From positions 78,263 to 142,262 of the forward strand of contig BGKB01000173.1 in assembly GCA_003116975.1 (NCBI GenBank): 64,000 nucleotides of DNA, read 5' to 3'. Of the stretch, positions 1 through 9,725 are shown piece by piece. This DNA is from Aurantiochytrium sp. KH105 (lineage: Eukaryota > Sar > Bigyra > Thraustochytrida > Thraustochytriidae). Positions within the stretch are counted from its first letter, which is position 1. Every line of letters starts with the position of its first letter. The notes beneath the pieces are model-generated. The model saw only the letters and a program-made list of their open reading frames with translations. It did no database searches and was not told where the DNA came from. The position numbers and the translations under genes are program-made.

Positions 1-570
1 GATGGTCGACCCTAGAGGTTATATAGTAAAAACAATAAGAATGGTTACAATCAACTATTATCCAAATACGAGTTGGGCTCGACTATCAGCACAGAGGCCC
101 GCCAACAACGCCCCTTCCCCCGGCCCTGTGCAGCTCCGTCCATTGCCTTTATAATTACCGATTTATGGTCTCGTTGACTGTTAGTTCCTCGACTAGTTCA
201 TCACTAGACGAGCACTGCGCTGTGAAAATGAAAAAGTGTCCGTTTGCACGGCGACTCCTTCAAGTTCCTTTTCTGCGGCCTAGTCACACGAGCGCGCGAC
301 AAGGAGAGGGGCTCTTTGGGCCGCGCAGCTAAGCGTACGTAGACAGACCTCCAGACAGAGAGACAGAGAGAGAGATCATCATCTCCTTCCGCCTTGGCGG
401 GCGCATTCGTGGGTGGACCAGAAGGGCTCATGATGCGAGGGCGTTGAGCGTTGACAATAACAGTGAGAGAGTTTCATTCGCACAGGAGCCTGTCTGCGTG
501 CAAGACACAAGCAAGCAGACAATTAAGCAGCCAGCGAGACCATTTGGCCCCAATCAGGTGACAAGGCAAG
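1..570. promoter_or_regulatory. Upstream region of the MORN-repeat gene; no gene seen
   Basis: I see no convincing gene here. The only notable sequence is a short GA/GACA-rich tract at about 350-376. The last 100 bases are the likely 5' UTR and promoter of the gene starting at 571. The first 200 bases are more AT-rich than the rest and could be the 3' flank of a gene outside the window. Confidence 0.35.
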
Positions 571-3165
571 ATGGCGGAGAAAATGGTGGGCAATGCGCCC
601 GAGGCGATCCGCCAGGCCCGTCTCAAGACCATGCGCGAGAAAATTCACTTTCTCCGCGAGTCAGACGGCTTCGAGGTGTTCATCCCTCGTTTCCGGCTAA
701 AAAAGGAGCACGTCAATAAACTTTTTGGCGACGAAGTCGAGCACGTTCACGACCTCGAGGGAAATGTCATTCTTCCTGATGACTATATGTGGCACTGTCT
801 GCCTCCACCGCTCAAATATTTTGTCTACCATCGCGAACGTGTTCCACTTCCCCCCGATGACGCCCACGATCCATGGTATATTGGCGAGACCCAGGTCGTA
901 GTCACACGTGCGCCTGCCGACATTCCAGCCCACGCTTTGGTGGCCTGGATTCGCAAGGGTGTCGAACGCGGCGATGAACGCTATATGCAAGCCAAAAATG
1001 CAGTGAATGAGCTCCACGAACAACTGAAACGCAACAAGGAGCGCCAGGACAACGTTCCCTTTATGAAAACCAATGCAGAGTCCGAACAAGGTATGGCTGG
1101 AGAGCGCCTTTACGTCACCAAAGAGCTGAAAAAGAAGCGTGCCGAGCTCGAAGATCAACTGAAAAAGGCACAAACCCGTCTCGACCGAGAAAATGCGAGG
1201 CGCAGGATGCACGAGGTCACGGTTGAGTGCATCCGGGTCGATGACAAGCGCAAGGTTACTGACTGGATGGCCTATTTTGGAACGCGGAGAGAGGAGAATG
1301 CCGCCATCGATATGGACCAGTGGCCTTCTGTGCGCGTTTTTCACAAAATGGAAAAGGGTGGCAGCCCCACGGCTTATTGGGACGATGAGCTCGAAGCCAC
1401 TGATGAAATTCTTCAGGACCCTGACCTCGAAATCAACATGCGAGGCGTTCAGCTTCGACGCATCAAGCACGGTCTCGGGGCATTCACTGATTGGCAGCGC
1501 GGGGATGCGTACAAGGGTCGCTTCGTTGAAGGCAAGCGCCACGGACAGGGAATTTTGTATGACCGCGTCGGTGTCTATCGTGGCGAGTTCGAAGATGACG
1601 TACGACATGGAAAAGGCATTCAGGTCTTTGCGAACGGAGACGTGTACGAGGGCCCATTTGAATTCGACAAGATGCACGGCCCTGATGGTGTGCTCAAGTT
1701 TGCTGATGGCTCCGTGTACGAGGGTGATTTTGCCATCGGCACGCCGACCGGTCAGGGAACCTACAGTAGTCATGAGTCTTGCGAAAGGATCGCCGGTGAT
1801 TTTTCTGATGGGGTGCTCCACGGCATTGGACTGCACACGAAGCCAACGGGAGAGCGCTGCGAGGGTGACTTTGTTCTTGGAGACTTGCATGGTCGCGGTT
1901 CGTGGCGGTCGCGCAAGGGCGACACCTGCGATGGCGACTTTGAAAACGGCGAACCACACGGGTACGCGCGATATAACTTTCGCAAGGGCCCCATGTACGA
2001 CGGCTTCTTTCGGGATGGCTTGCGCGATGGCCCGGGCTCCATGGTGTACGGCAATGTGAGCGCAGTCTTTGATCGTTCGACGGGCAAACACGGTTTGCGG
2101 CATGACTTCAAGTACGAGGGCACGTGGTTAGCAGGCCGCATTCAAGCGCGAAATACCCATGTTACCGTGCACGACAGATTTCTTCCCATTGAAAAGGAGA
2201 CGCCGCAACCTGGCTACGTGTACGAGCAGCTCGATACCCTTGGCTTCACCACCAACTCGAGGTCGTGGACCCGATACCCTTTTTTGCACGCGCTCGTTCA
2301 CAAAGAGGACAGCAAGCGCGAAAAGCGATTTCTGCGTTCGCGAGCGCTTGCGCGCAGAGAGAAAAAGTCTCTTCGCCAGCTCCGGAAGCGTAACTTGGCG
2401 TCTTTCAAGCAGAAGCGCCGTGACACGATTGCTCTCTTTAAGCGAATCGACCGTGCGTTGCAGTCTATTCACAACGAAGCTGAAGAGGCTGCCCAGGCGC
2501 GGCGTGAAGCCGCTGCCAAAGCAGGAACTGGACAAGCAATCGACCCACAAAACAATGAGGGTAATGACGACGATGGCCTTGGAGGTGGTGTCATGGGGGG
2601 ATCCAAGAGACAATCGGATGGAGACAATGCAAATCCGCAGGAATACGACGAGGTCAGTGAGTACGGCGGCAATGGAAGTGGAAGTGGCAATGGGGAGCGT
2701 TCGACGAGCCGAAACAGCAATTCGAACGACCGTAGAGAGCCCTTGTCTGCAGATGACGAAGACGCTTCCTATGAGTCCGGCTCGTCCGGAGATGATGATG
2801 ACGATGATGAAGATGAGGAGTATGAGGATGTCGATGAGGACGAAGAAGAAGAAGAAGAGGACGGTGATGAATGGGGCTATTACGACGATTCCGACTGGTA
2901 CTCGGACGAGGAAGACGAAGATAATGAGGGTCTGAGAACGCGCGCGCAGAATGCTGCGTCATCCTTGCCCAAGTCTATGTCCAGCAATCCAGTGTACCAT
3001 GATCTGCGACTGTCACTCGTGGACATTTTCGAGGCCCCGCCCCCTACCGATTCCAAGGCTGGCATTATCAGTCTTCGGGCCGCACTTGAATATTACGCTC
3101 AGCGTGAGCACAAACGCAAACTCGAGGAACTCTTGCGCAAGCGCAAGTCGGGCAGCGGCGGATGA
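571..3165 (+). CDS. MORN-repeat protein with acidic C-terminal region
   Basis: The frame encodes 864 residues and starts at an ATG preceded by AAG (MAEKMVGN). Residues of roughly 1-300 are charged, with a coiled-coil-like stretch near 150-220 rich in Lys, Glu and Arg. Residues about 310-540 hold eight or so MORN-type repeats with the usual spacing, for example YKGRFVEGKRHGQG, YRGEFEDDVRHGKG and YEGDFAIGTPTGQG. Residues about 740-790 are almost entirely Asp/Glu, and the end is basic (KRKLEELLRKRK). MORN repeats bind membranes or form elongated scaffolds, and in protists they are common in flagellar and cytoskeletal proteins. The N-terminal part has no family that I recognise, so the role is inferred only from the repeats. 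A candidate AATAAA poly(A) signal lies at 3180-3185, just after the stop. Confidence 0.9.
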   Translation: MAEKMVGNAPEAIRQARLKTMREKIHFLRESDGFEVFIPRFRLKKEHVNKLFGDEVEHVHDLEGNVILPDDYMWHCLPPPLKYFVYHRERVPLPPDDAHDPWYIGETQVVVTRAPADIPAHALVAWIRKGVERGDERYMQAKNAVNELHEQLKRNKERQDNVPFMKTNAESEQGMAGERLYVTKELKKKRAELEDQLKKAQTRLDRENARRRMHEVTVECIRVDDKRKVTDWMAYFGTRREENAAIDMDQWPSVRVFHKMEKGGSPTAYWDDELEATDEILQDPDLEINMRGVQLRRIKHGLGAFTDWQRGDAYKGRFVEGKRHGQGILYDRVGVYRGEFEDDVRHGKGIQVFANGDVYEGPFEFDKMHGPDGVLKFADGSVYEGDFAIGTPTGQGTYSSHESCERIAGDFSDGVLHGIGLHTKPTGERCEGDFVLGDLHGRGSWRSRKGDTCDGDFENGEPHGYARYNFRKGPMYDGFFRDGLRDGPGSMVYGNVSAVFDRSTGKHGLRHDFKYEGTWLAGRIQARNTHVTVHDRFLPIEKETPQPGYVYEQLDTLGFTTNSRSWTRYPFLHALVHKEDSKREKRFLRSRALARREKKSLRQLRKRNLASFKQKRRDTIALFKRIDRALQSIHNEAEEAAQARREAAAKAGTGQAIDPQNNEGNDDDGLGGGVMGGSKRQSDGDNANPQEYDEVSEYGGNGSGSGNGERSTSRNSNSNDRREPLSADDEDASYESGSSGDDDDDDEDEEYEDVDEDEEEEEEDGDEWGYYDDSDWYSDEEDEDNEGLRTRAQNAASSLPKSMSSNPVYHDLRLSLVDIFEAPPPTDSKAGIISLRAALEYYAQREHKRKLEELLRKRKSGSGG

Positions 3166-3185
3166 GATCTACTTCATAGAATAAA

Positions 3186-3658
3186 TAGAAAAGGAAATCT
3201 GTCTTCCTATGTCTGCCTGCCTGCTACGGCCGCCTGCTACGACCGCCTGCGACCTGCAAGCCACGATGCGATGCGATGCGTGGTGACGAACGAGAGCGAA
3301 CCGGTCGACCTCATCCTGAGCTTGCTTGCCAAGGCGGCGGCAGCGACATCTGCGACGTGCGCACAAGAGACCGACCACCCATCGCCGTCCCGCGCCGTTC
3401 GCGCCCGTCGCTGCAGAGTGTGCTACATCCATCCAAGCCAGGCCTGCCTTCTTCTCCCCGGGCTCCCTGGAGCTCGCAGGCTGAAGTCAAAAAGGTCCCA
3501 GTCTGCCGCCGGGTCTTTTCTGCGCGCGACTAGAACGAGGCAGCAGCGCCCGCCCGTCCAGCCCGCCGCGCGCAGGAGCCGCCAGCGGAGCGGAGCAAAG
3601 CCGAACGCAGCGCGCGCGGCGCGGCGGGGCGCGGGCGAGGCGACGCGCGCGCGCGAGC
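3186..3658. promoter_or_regulatory. Spacer and 5' region of the carrier gene; very GC-rich
   Basis: No separate gene is supported. The segment contains a GATGC pentamer run near 3264-3279 and becomes extremely GC-rich after about 3540, where long frames open on both strands purely from composition. It is probably the promoter and 5' UTR of the mitochondrial-carrier gene. Confidence 0.35.
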
Positions 3659-5230
3659 ATGGCCTGCGAGGGCGGCGTGCGCGCGCTGGCGCGGCAGGGC
3701 GGCGGCGGGAGCGGCGGCGGGGACGCGGGATGGCGGCGCGGCCGGCGCGACGTCGACGACGCCGGCACGGGTGGCGGGCCCGCGAGCGCGCGAGGCGGAG
3801 CCGCGAGACGGCAAGGCGGCGCGCCCGCGGCGGGCCGGGGAGGAGGGCGAGGGGGGGGAGGAGGAGGAGGAGGCGAAGGGGCCGCGGAGACCCCTTCGAG
3901 CGCCGCGAGCCTCGGGAACATCGTGTGGCGGAGCAACGTGGCGAGCTGCATGTCGAGCGCCGCAGCGGCACCCGGGGTCCAGACGCTCGCGGCCAGCCAA
4001 ACGTGCGCGACAAACGCAAACGCCGGCGTCGCCACGGTGCAGCATGTCTCATACCCAATGCACCGCGCAAACTCGCTGAGTCGTCGACGGTCGCGAGCAC
4101 CCGCTGGGGCCTCAGACCATGCAGGAATGAGCAGCAGCAGCAGCAGCAGCAGCAGCGGCGGCAACCCCCAGGGGGGGCCAGGAGGCCCTGGCGGCGATCG
4201 GGCCAGCACCGACTCACACTCCTTGGAAATGGTCCAGACACATGCCTGGGCAGGCGCTGTTGCAGGAATGGTGGCAGAGACCTGCATGCACCCTCTTGAC
4301 ACGATTAGTACGCGTCTCAAGGTGCAAGGCGTCGATGTTGCTGAAAAGGGTTACCAGGGTGTCTTTGGCACGGCGCGCACCATGATTGTGCAAGAGGGCC
4401 CCGGTAGCTTGTTTCGGGGTGTCAGCGCCACCTTGCTCGGGGCAATGCCCTCGAGCGCCCTTTACTTTGCCGTGTACGAAACATCAAAGCACTACGGCAT
4501 GCAACACATGTCGTCCATCACGCGAGAAGCGAATGGCGGCGAGGACGTCCCTCTCACGGAATGGCAAGAGGACCTTGTCCATCTAGGCGCCGGTGTCGCG
4601 TCAGAGCTTGGCTCGTCGTTCGTTTGGGTCCCCTTTGAAGTTATCAAGTCCCGTCTCCAAATCTCATCGCCGGGGTACACCGGCACCGTTAGTGGCCTGT
4701 GGAAGATCGCGCAGCAGGAAGGCATCTCAGGCCTTTTCGCGGGATACCGGGCCTGTCTATTTCTCGATTGCACGGCTTCAGGTCTGCAATTTCTGTTTTA
4801 CGAGCGTATCCGTCGCGGGCTCAAGAAAAGGCGCGAGGAACGTGCCGAAACGCGGGCCGAGACCGTCGTGGATGACACCGTCTCGTGGCCGCTGTTTGCA
4901 GCATTGACTGGATCAGGGGACCTGCGTGAGTCCGTAGAGGAGACCGCAGAGGACCTCGTTGCGGGCGCCTGTTCGGGTGGTCTGGCGGCTTTTCTGAGCA
5001 ACCCTCTCGATGTTGTCTCGGTGCGTCTCATGACCCAGCGTGAGGACATTGAGGCTGCTTCATTGCGACGCTATCACTACAAGGGCTTTTGGGACTGTCT
5101 CGTCTCTGTGGCGCGCCACGAGGGCGTGCGCGGGTTGTGGAGCGGGTCGTTAGCACGAACTCTTTCCATCCTGCCTCTTAGTGCTCTGCAGTTTGCCATC
5201 TACGAGAAGATGAAAACCTGTTTTGCTTGA
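3659..5230 (+). CDS. Mitochondrial carrier (SLC25) family protein
   Basis: Three carrier repeats are visible, each opening with the family signature Px[DE]xx[KR]x[KR]: PLDTISTRLK, PFEVIKSRLQ and PLDVVSVRLM, at about residues 190-285, 304-405 and 430-522. This is the fold of inner-membrane solute exchangers. The substrate cannot be assigned; a SAM-carrier-like or mitoferrin-like member would be reasonable guesses. Typical carriers are about 300 residues, so the first 150-190 residues (Gly, Arg and Ala rich, from very GC-rich DNA) are suspicious. Translation may begin instead at the in-frame ATG at 4127 (MSSSSSSSSSGG) or even 4229. The spacer between repeats two and three is longer than usual (about residues 400-430, RKKRREERAETRAE). 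Confidence 0.88.
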   Translation: MACEGGVRALARQGGGGSGGGDAGWRRGRRDVDDAGTGGGPASARGGAARRQGGAPAAGRGGGRGGGGGGGGEGAAETPSSAASLGNIVWRSNVASCMSSAAAAPGVQTLAASQTCATNANAGVATVQHVSYPMHRANSLSRRRSRAPAGASDHAGMSSSSSSSSSGGNPQGGPGGPGGDRASTDSHSLEMVQTHAWAGAVAGMVAETCMHPLDTISTRLKVQGVDVAEKGYQGVFGTARTMIVQEGPGSLFRGVSATLLGAMPSSALYFAVYETSKHYGMQHMSSITREANGGEDVPLTEWQEDLVHLGAGVASELGSSFVWVPFEVIKSRLQISSPGYTGTVSGLWKIAQQEGISGLFAGYRACLFLDCTASGLQFLFYERIRRGLKKRREERAETRAETVVDDTVSWPLFAALTGSGDLRESVEETAEDLVAGACSGGLAAFLSNPLDVVSVRLMTQREDIEAASLRRYHYKGFWDCLVSVARHEGVRGLWSGSLARTLSILPLSALQFAIYEKMKTCFA

Positions 5231-5584
5231 TACCAGTCGAGCAAATTGATCATGTCACATGATGAGAGTGAGCGATTCTATTTCGCTCTTCTTTTCTCTT
5301 CGTCATTGTATCTCTTATCATGTGTCGTCACTTGATTGCTGGATAACTACTGTCCAGCATCACTTGTACTGAAAATGAATCTGCTCTGATTGATTGGTGG
5401 ATTGATTGATCGATATTTTTTCGCCGTCGCCCTTCTTCTCTAGGTTATCTCTGTACTGCTTCGTCTCGACTTAGACCTGAGCTAGATCGAGCAAATGCCT
5501 CATGCTCAAGCAAATCCATGAAAATTGACATGCGCGATGGGAGGGACGCGCTGCCAGGCACAAGTTTTGGGGGCACGCTCTCTC

Positions 5585-5639
<55 letters not shown>

Positions 5640-5660
5640 GCATTCTCTCTTCCTTGCTGC
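5231..5660. other. Gene-free 3' flank with CT/CA microsatellite
   Basis: This is the 3' flank of the carrier gene. It contains repeated TGATTGATTGA-type sequence near 5387-5412 and a compound microsatellite, CT from about 5590 to 5619 followed by CA to about 5639. I see no gene. Confidence 0.5.
5590..5640. repeat. Compound (CT)n(CA)n microsatellite
   Basis: About 14 CT dinucleotides pass directly into about 10 CA dinucleotides, ending just left of the inverted-repeat element that begins near 5661. Confidence 0.9.
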
Positions 5661-6222
5661 TGATAAAAAGAACAAATATCCCTATTTCAGACGACATTGC
5701 AGTTTTAACTGCAAAGTACTGCTTATTTCTATCAAAATCGGCTCCATATAAATGATAGAAGCTAAAAACTTGCGCAATAAAACTGCGTTCTTTGCCGAAG
5801 CCCCATATTAATCAAAGAGACACATGATAAGTGTCTTTCTTTCGTTCGGGTTGAAAGTCTTTTTCCAAGACCACCACCCCGTCCTCCGCGGCCGCCGTGG
5901 CGGTAGGACATGTGATGATCCGGAGGGATTTCTCCCGCGCACTGCCCTCGCGCAACTTCTACTGCACCCACGAACCCAGAAGTTTGGGCAAATGAAAGAG
6001 CGCGTTTCAAGGTTTGCGGTGCTATGTTTAGCATCGCCTCGCACGCATTCTGCACGATCTCCCACTGTATCGAAGATAGACAAACTTTGCAGTTTTAAAC
6101 CCAAGGTTTATATGGGAGGGGTTAAAAAGTTTTTAAATTGGCGCGGAACCAACAAAGAACGCAGTTTTATACTCAAAGTTAAGCAGGGGCTCTGAAATAG
6201 GGTTTGTGTACATTTTTTATGA
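5661..6222. mobile_element. MITE-like inverted-repeat element, non-coding
   Basis: The two ends carry matching inverted blocks. CCCTATTTCAGA at 5680-5691 is the exact reverse complement of 6191-6202. ATAAAACTGCGTTCTTTG at 5777-5794 is the exact reverse complement of 6153-6170. Outside the first block an ATAAAAA match (about 5663 and 6215) suggests that the termini reach about 5661 and 6222. A direct repeat TTGCAGTTTTAA occurs inside at 5697-5708 and 6087-6098. The interior has no transposase-like frame. The size (about 520-560 bp) and the terminal inversion fit a non-autonomous DNA transposon. I could not see a clean target-site duplication, so the exact boundaries and superfamily are unknown, and an ordinary inverted duplication remains possible. 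Confidence 0.55.
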
Positions 6223-6375
6223 ACATTTGGCGTTTCTCCCAAAGACGATGTCGCCGGCCCACGCTTTAAAATTCTTGCCAAAACGAAGTGAGATGGCCCG
6301 CTTCATGCACATCTCTGAGCAGGACAGACAGAGAGCTACGTACACGAAGAGCTCGTCGAGATTTTCGAATAAATA

Positions 6376-8239
6376 TTACACGGAGAGCTCGCCGAGACGA
6401 TCCTGCACGAGTTGCTGTGTACGTTTCATGGAATGCGGAGGAAGGGTCGAGGCCGCTTTTTCGTGTAACGCAAGGACCTCGCTGCGAAGCTGTGCAACGG
6501 TGCTTGCAAGATGCGCACGTTCCTCCTCACGACGGGATGCCTCTTGTTCGAGAAAGTTGCGCGCAAATTTCACAGCACGCGCATGTCCCTCGCAATCTTG
6601 GCGCGCGCTCTCAAGCTGCAGCTGAAGGCTCTGCACACGTTCGCGCAGACCAGCTTTGACCATGCGAATGTTAACCGAATCGTGTGAGAGGCGGACGCTT
6701 GACGTGGACAAAAGCGAACACGACGATAAAGAAGAAGAAGAAGAAGAAGAAGAAGCAAGTCGGCGCCGGATTCGAGCGTCATCGAGGCGCAGCGATAAGT
6801 CGCGCAGCTCCCGTCGTAATCGTGCACGCTCCTCCAACGCCACGCGCTCAAATTCCTCTTTGTCCGCCAAAACTCTCTCGATCGTACGCAAAAGTTCGTC
6901 CTTGAGACCTGCTCGAGCCGGTTCGCTGCGGTCGTACACCAGGGATGCAATGTGAGGAGGCAGGCACGAACCTGGATCCAAAAAGATATCATTCTTGAGG
7001 TCCTGTGGTCCAGTTGGCGCCGCCGGCCCCGAAGCGCTCTTCGCCTCTTCGTCGACGCTTTCGCTTTCGTCGATTCGCGATTTTGTTTCGCCTTCTTTTC
7101 CTTCGCCTGGAAGATGTACAGCAACAACAATCTTGTTCAATTTGTTGTTCTGACTGTTATCATCATCGTCGTCGTCGTCACCCTCGTTGATTTGCTCTTC
7201 CTCTTCGAGATCTACTTCATGAGCCTGAGAGTGATTCGGGGATGCAGGGCATAATCCTTGCCTGAAGACATCGAGAGCATGCGACGGAAGCTCCATCCAT
7301 TCAAGCTCGTCGCCATCCCCGCCATAATCAGATGGAATCTGCTCACGCTCGATGAGTGCTGAAAGGCTCGCATATACTTGGCGTGTGTTTTCGGGAACGA
7401 TGGTGATTTTTCGCTCCGTTTGAGGGGAAAGAAACTTGCGCACCACTTTCCAGACGACGGTAAAGAAGATTGGCGCGTTGATAATAATCATTTGCCCAAA
7501 GAGGCCAGGAAAGTGCTTTTGATCGACTTCAGCCAAGAGACGGATCAAGCCATAAAAGTTCCCATTCGCCTGCGCAAGTCGCGAGCCTCCCAAGTCCATG
7601 ACTGCCGTGTAATACGGTGCGCCATCAGACTGTGCTACACTCGCGCGACGAACCGCCGATTCGCGAAGCCACACCTGATACAAAATGAAGGCTTTGGAGG
7701 ACGTTGCCTCGAGGACTGCGGTCGCACAAAATGATATGGAAATGGGTGAGTATATCGTCCTTGACCGGCCTCACCAAGAAAAACAACGAAATGAACTACA
7801 ATGACTCGCTCGAACAACAGCGCGTCCTCTTTTCTGACAACAACGACTTACCAGCATCAGCATTCATTCCCCGCGCATTGTAGTAAAGTACCGGCCGACC
7901 CGTGCGATCGGTGCCAAATTCCTTGCACGGGAAACGCTTGAGCACAAGCGCAGGATCGCAGCCCAGAATTTCGCCAGGAGAGAGAGTCATCAAGTTGTCC
8001 ATGTGCACTTGTTCGCGCCAACGGAGATCGTGCACCAGGACCTCTGCCGCCTCGCTCACGTCACCGTCGCACGCGTACAGGAATCTGCCCAGCAGCTTTT
8101 CACGCGGCTCGGACGTAAACCTCTGTACCAGCTGCGCCGTGGCCGTGCGCCCGCCGCGCAACTCGATCTCTCGCTCAAGCGCGGCCAGACGCGTTCGAGT
8201 CCCACGAGTTTTCGACAAAGTAGTCATTCTGCTCATCAT
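6376..8239 (-). CDS. SEC14-like CRAL-TRIO lipid-binding protein (two exons)
   Basis: Exon 1 is 8239-7852 and exon 2 is 7715-6376; joined they give about 575 residues. The start is placed at the ATG pair at 8239/8236 (MMSRMTTLSK), because upstream in-frame sequence is low-complexity. Exon 1 holds the CRAL-TRIO N-terminal helices and the start of the lipid pocket (PALVLKRFP, GTDRTGRPVLYYNARG). Exon 2 continues the pocket (AVMDLGG, FPGLFGQMIIINAPIFF, KITIVPEN, IPSDYGG). The order and motifs are those of SEC14-type phosphatidylinositol/lipid transfer proteins. After the domain come an acidic, Asp-rich linker and a long C-terminal coiled coil (Arg/Glu/Leu, about the last 180 residues), which is not part of the basic fold and may mediate dimerisation. 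The gene shares a divergent upstream region with the thiolase-like gene. Confidence 0.86.
7716..7851 (-). other. Intron (136 nt) in the SEC14-like gene
   Basis: Reading the minus strand, exon 1 ends ...GCTGATGCTG and is followed by GTAAGT (donor at 7851-7846). The acceptor CAG ends at 7716. Joining at these sites is phase 1 and gives ...NADAVLEATSS..., which fuses the two halves of the CRAL-TRIO domain in frame. It is the only intron in the window that I can support. Confidence 0.8.
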
Positions 8240-9725
8240 CAACACGGCTCCGGCTCTTGAGCACGCAGCGCACGCTCGAGCCAAGCCTTGCCGAGCCAAG
8301 CCTTGCTCTGTCCCGCGCTGCCTGCCTGCCTGTCTGCCTGCCTGCTTGCGCCTGCCGGCCGCTCCGCTTGGTGGGCACTGACGGATGGATGAATGGGCTT
8401 TGCAGGAGAGCGGAGCTCGCTGATCTCTTCTTCCTTCGGTCTGCCTGATTGCGCAATGGCTCTTGGACTTCCATGCCGAAGGTGTGATCATGCCGGGACC
8501 ACACCGGCCGGTGGCTGGCTGGCTGGCTGGCCGGCACGCTTTGCGAGTGTGCACCCCGCTGCCTACGCTCAACCAAGCTTGGCCGATTCAGCGTTGCCTC
8601 TGTCGCCGAGCCTCAGCAACGGCATTCTATTTTGCGAGGCCTTCTTTCAAGTTGTAGGCCTACTACTCACAGTCAGCATGGCCTTCCAGTGGAAATCATC
8701 CTGATGGTACGTACTAGGCCTAGGCCTACTTCTTCATGAACCAGGGCAACGAACTCCGTCCACGACTGAGCTAGTCTCTCGTTTCAAGCGAGAGCGAATG
8801 ACACATCTCGAAAGTACAACGCACCGAAGCAGCGTCAGAGACGTCAACGAGGACGGGAACTCTGTGCGGGACTGACATGAAAAAAATTCGAACAAGTTAA
8901 AGTAGCCTTTGTCCTCCAATCAAACGCTTATCCTTTCTTACCAACTTCGACCGATCATCGTCTATGACTCACGCCGTCAATTTGAAAAGCCCAAACGAAG
9001 GTTCGAGCAAGCTCCTTAATAAAAAAAAAAAAGGTTTCCTACTGGTGCTACGATTGCTCCATGCCTTGAGCGTCCCAAGCGACCCACTTTGACGCATGCA
9101 ACAGATTCGCTTCTTTCTGGATATACTAGGTTCCCTTTCCCTGCCTCTATAGCCTAGTACTATTCCTACTTCGATGAAGATCGCAACCCCCTACCCCCCC
9201 AAAAAAGCCCGGACCCTGGGACCGGCCGCCAAGCCTGCCTTCGCTGCGTTGGTTGCCGCGTTGTTTGCGTCACGCAGCAACGGAGCTCGCTAGCTAGCTA
9301 GCTAGCTCGCTAGCTGCGTGGTCCGCATCCGAGTCGCTCCGTCCAAGCCCAAGTCCGTCGCTCGCTGCCAGCAGCAGCAGCAGCAGCAGCAGCTGGAGAG
9401 CTATTCTAGCTAGCTGCTTGTGCAATCTGCCGTTCGCCGCGACTGGGCCTAGCTCGAACTGCATCGCTCGCTGTCGCATCGCATCGCATTGCGCATCACA
9501 TCCCAGGGTCCGGATGTCTGTCCCCTCATCTGCTCGGCCAGGCACGCATCAGTCCGATGTGGTCCGCTTGCGACGGACAAACGCGGCGGGAGCGTCGAGG
9601 GGCGCAACGAGCATCCTGGGACCGCGGCGCTGCAGGCGCCTCGACAGAACCCGATCGCCGCGCGAGAGATCGAGTGACGCGCGGAGGATCGAAGCGGGTC
9701 GGACGAGGCAGAGAACGGAGGCGAC
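8240..9725. promoter_or_regulatory. Divergent promoter region of SEC14-like and thiolase-like genes
   Basis: There is no convincing gene in this 1.5 kb. It contains GCCT and GGCT simple repeats (about 8320-8345 and 8510-8530), palindromic TAGGCC runs near 8652-8662 and 8715-8728, a run of 12 A at about 9021-9032, a GCTA run at about 9288-9315, a CAG run at 9368-9392 and GCATC pentamers near 9474-9492. It must include the promoters of both flanking genes, but no specific site can be assigned. Confidence 0.4.
9288..9392. repeat. (GCTA)n and (CAG)n microsatellites
   Basis: GCTAGCTA repeats run from about 9288 to 9315, and a CAG run of about eight units follows at 9368-9392. Both lie in the presumed 5' region of the thiolase-like gene. 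Confidence 0.8.

Noticed and set aside
697-2103. Long minus-strand frame (468 codons) across the MORN gene
   Set aside because: It is antisense to an in-frame MORN repeat array with clear motifs and has no recognisable domain; codon bias of the real gene leaves the opposite strand open.
3271-4299. Plus-strand Arg-rich frame overlapping the carrier gene start
   Set aside because: The composition is entirely Arg/Ala/Gly from extreme GC content, and it overlaps the carrier gene in another frame.
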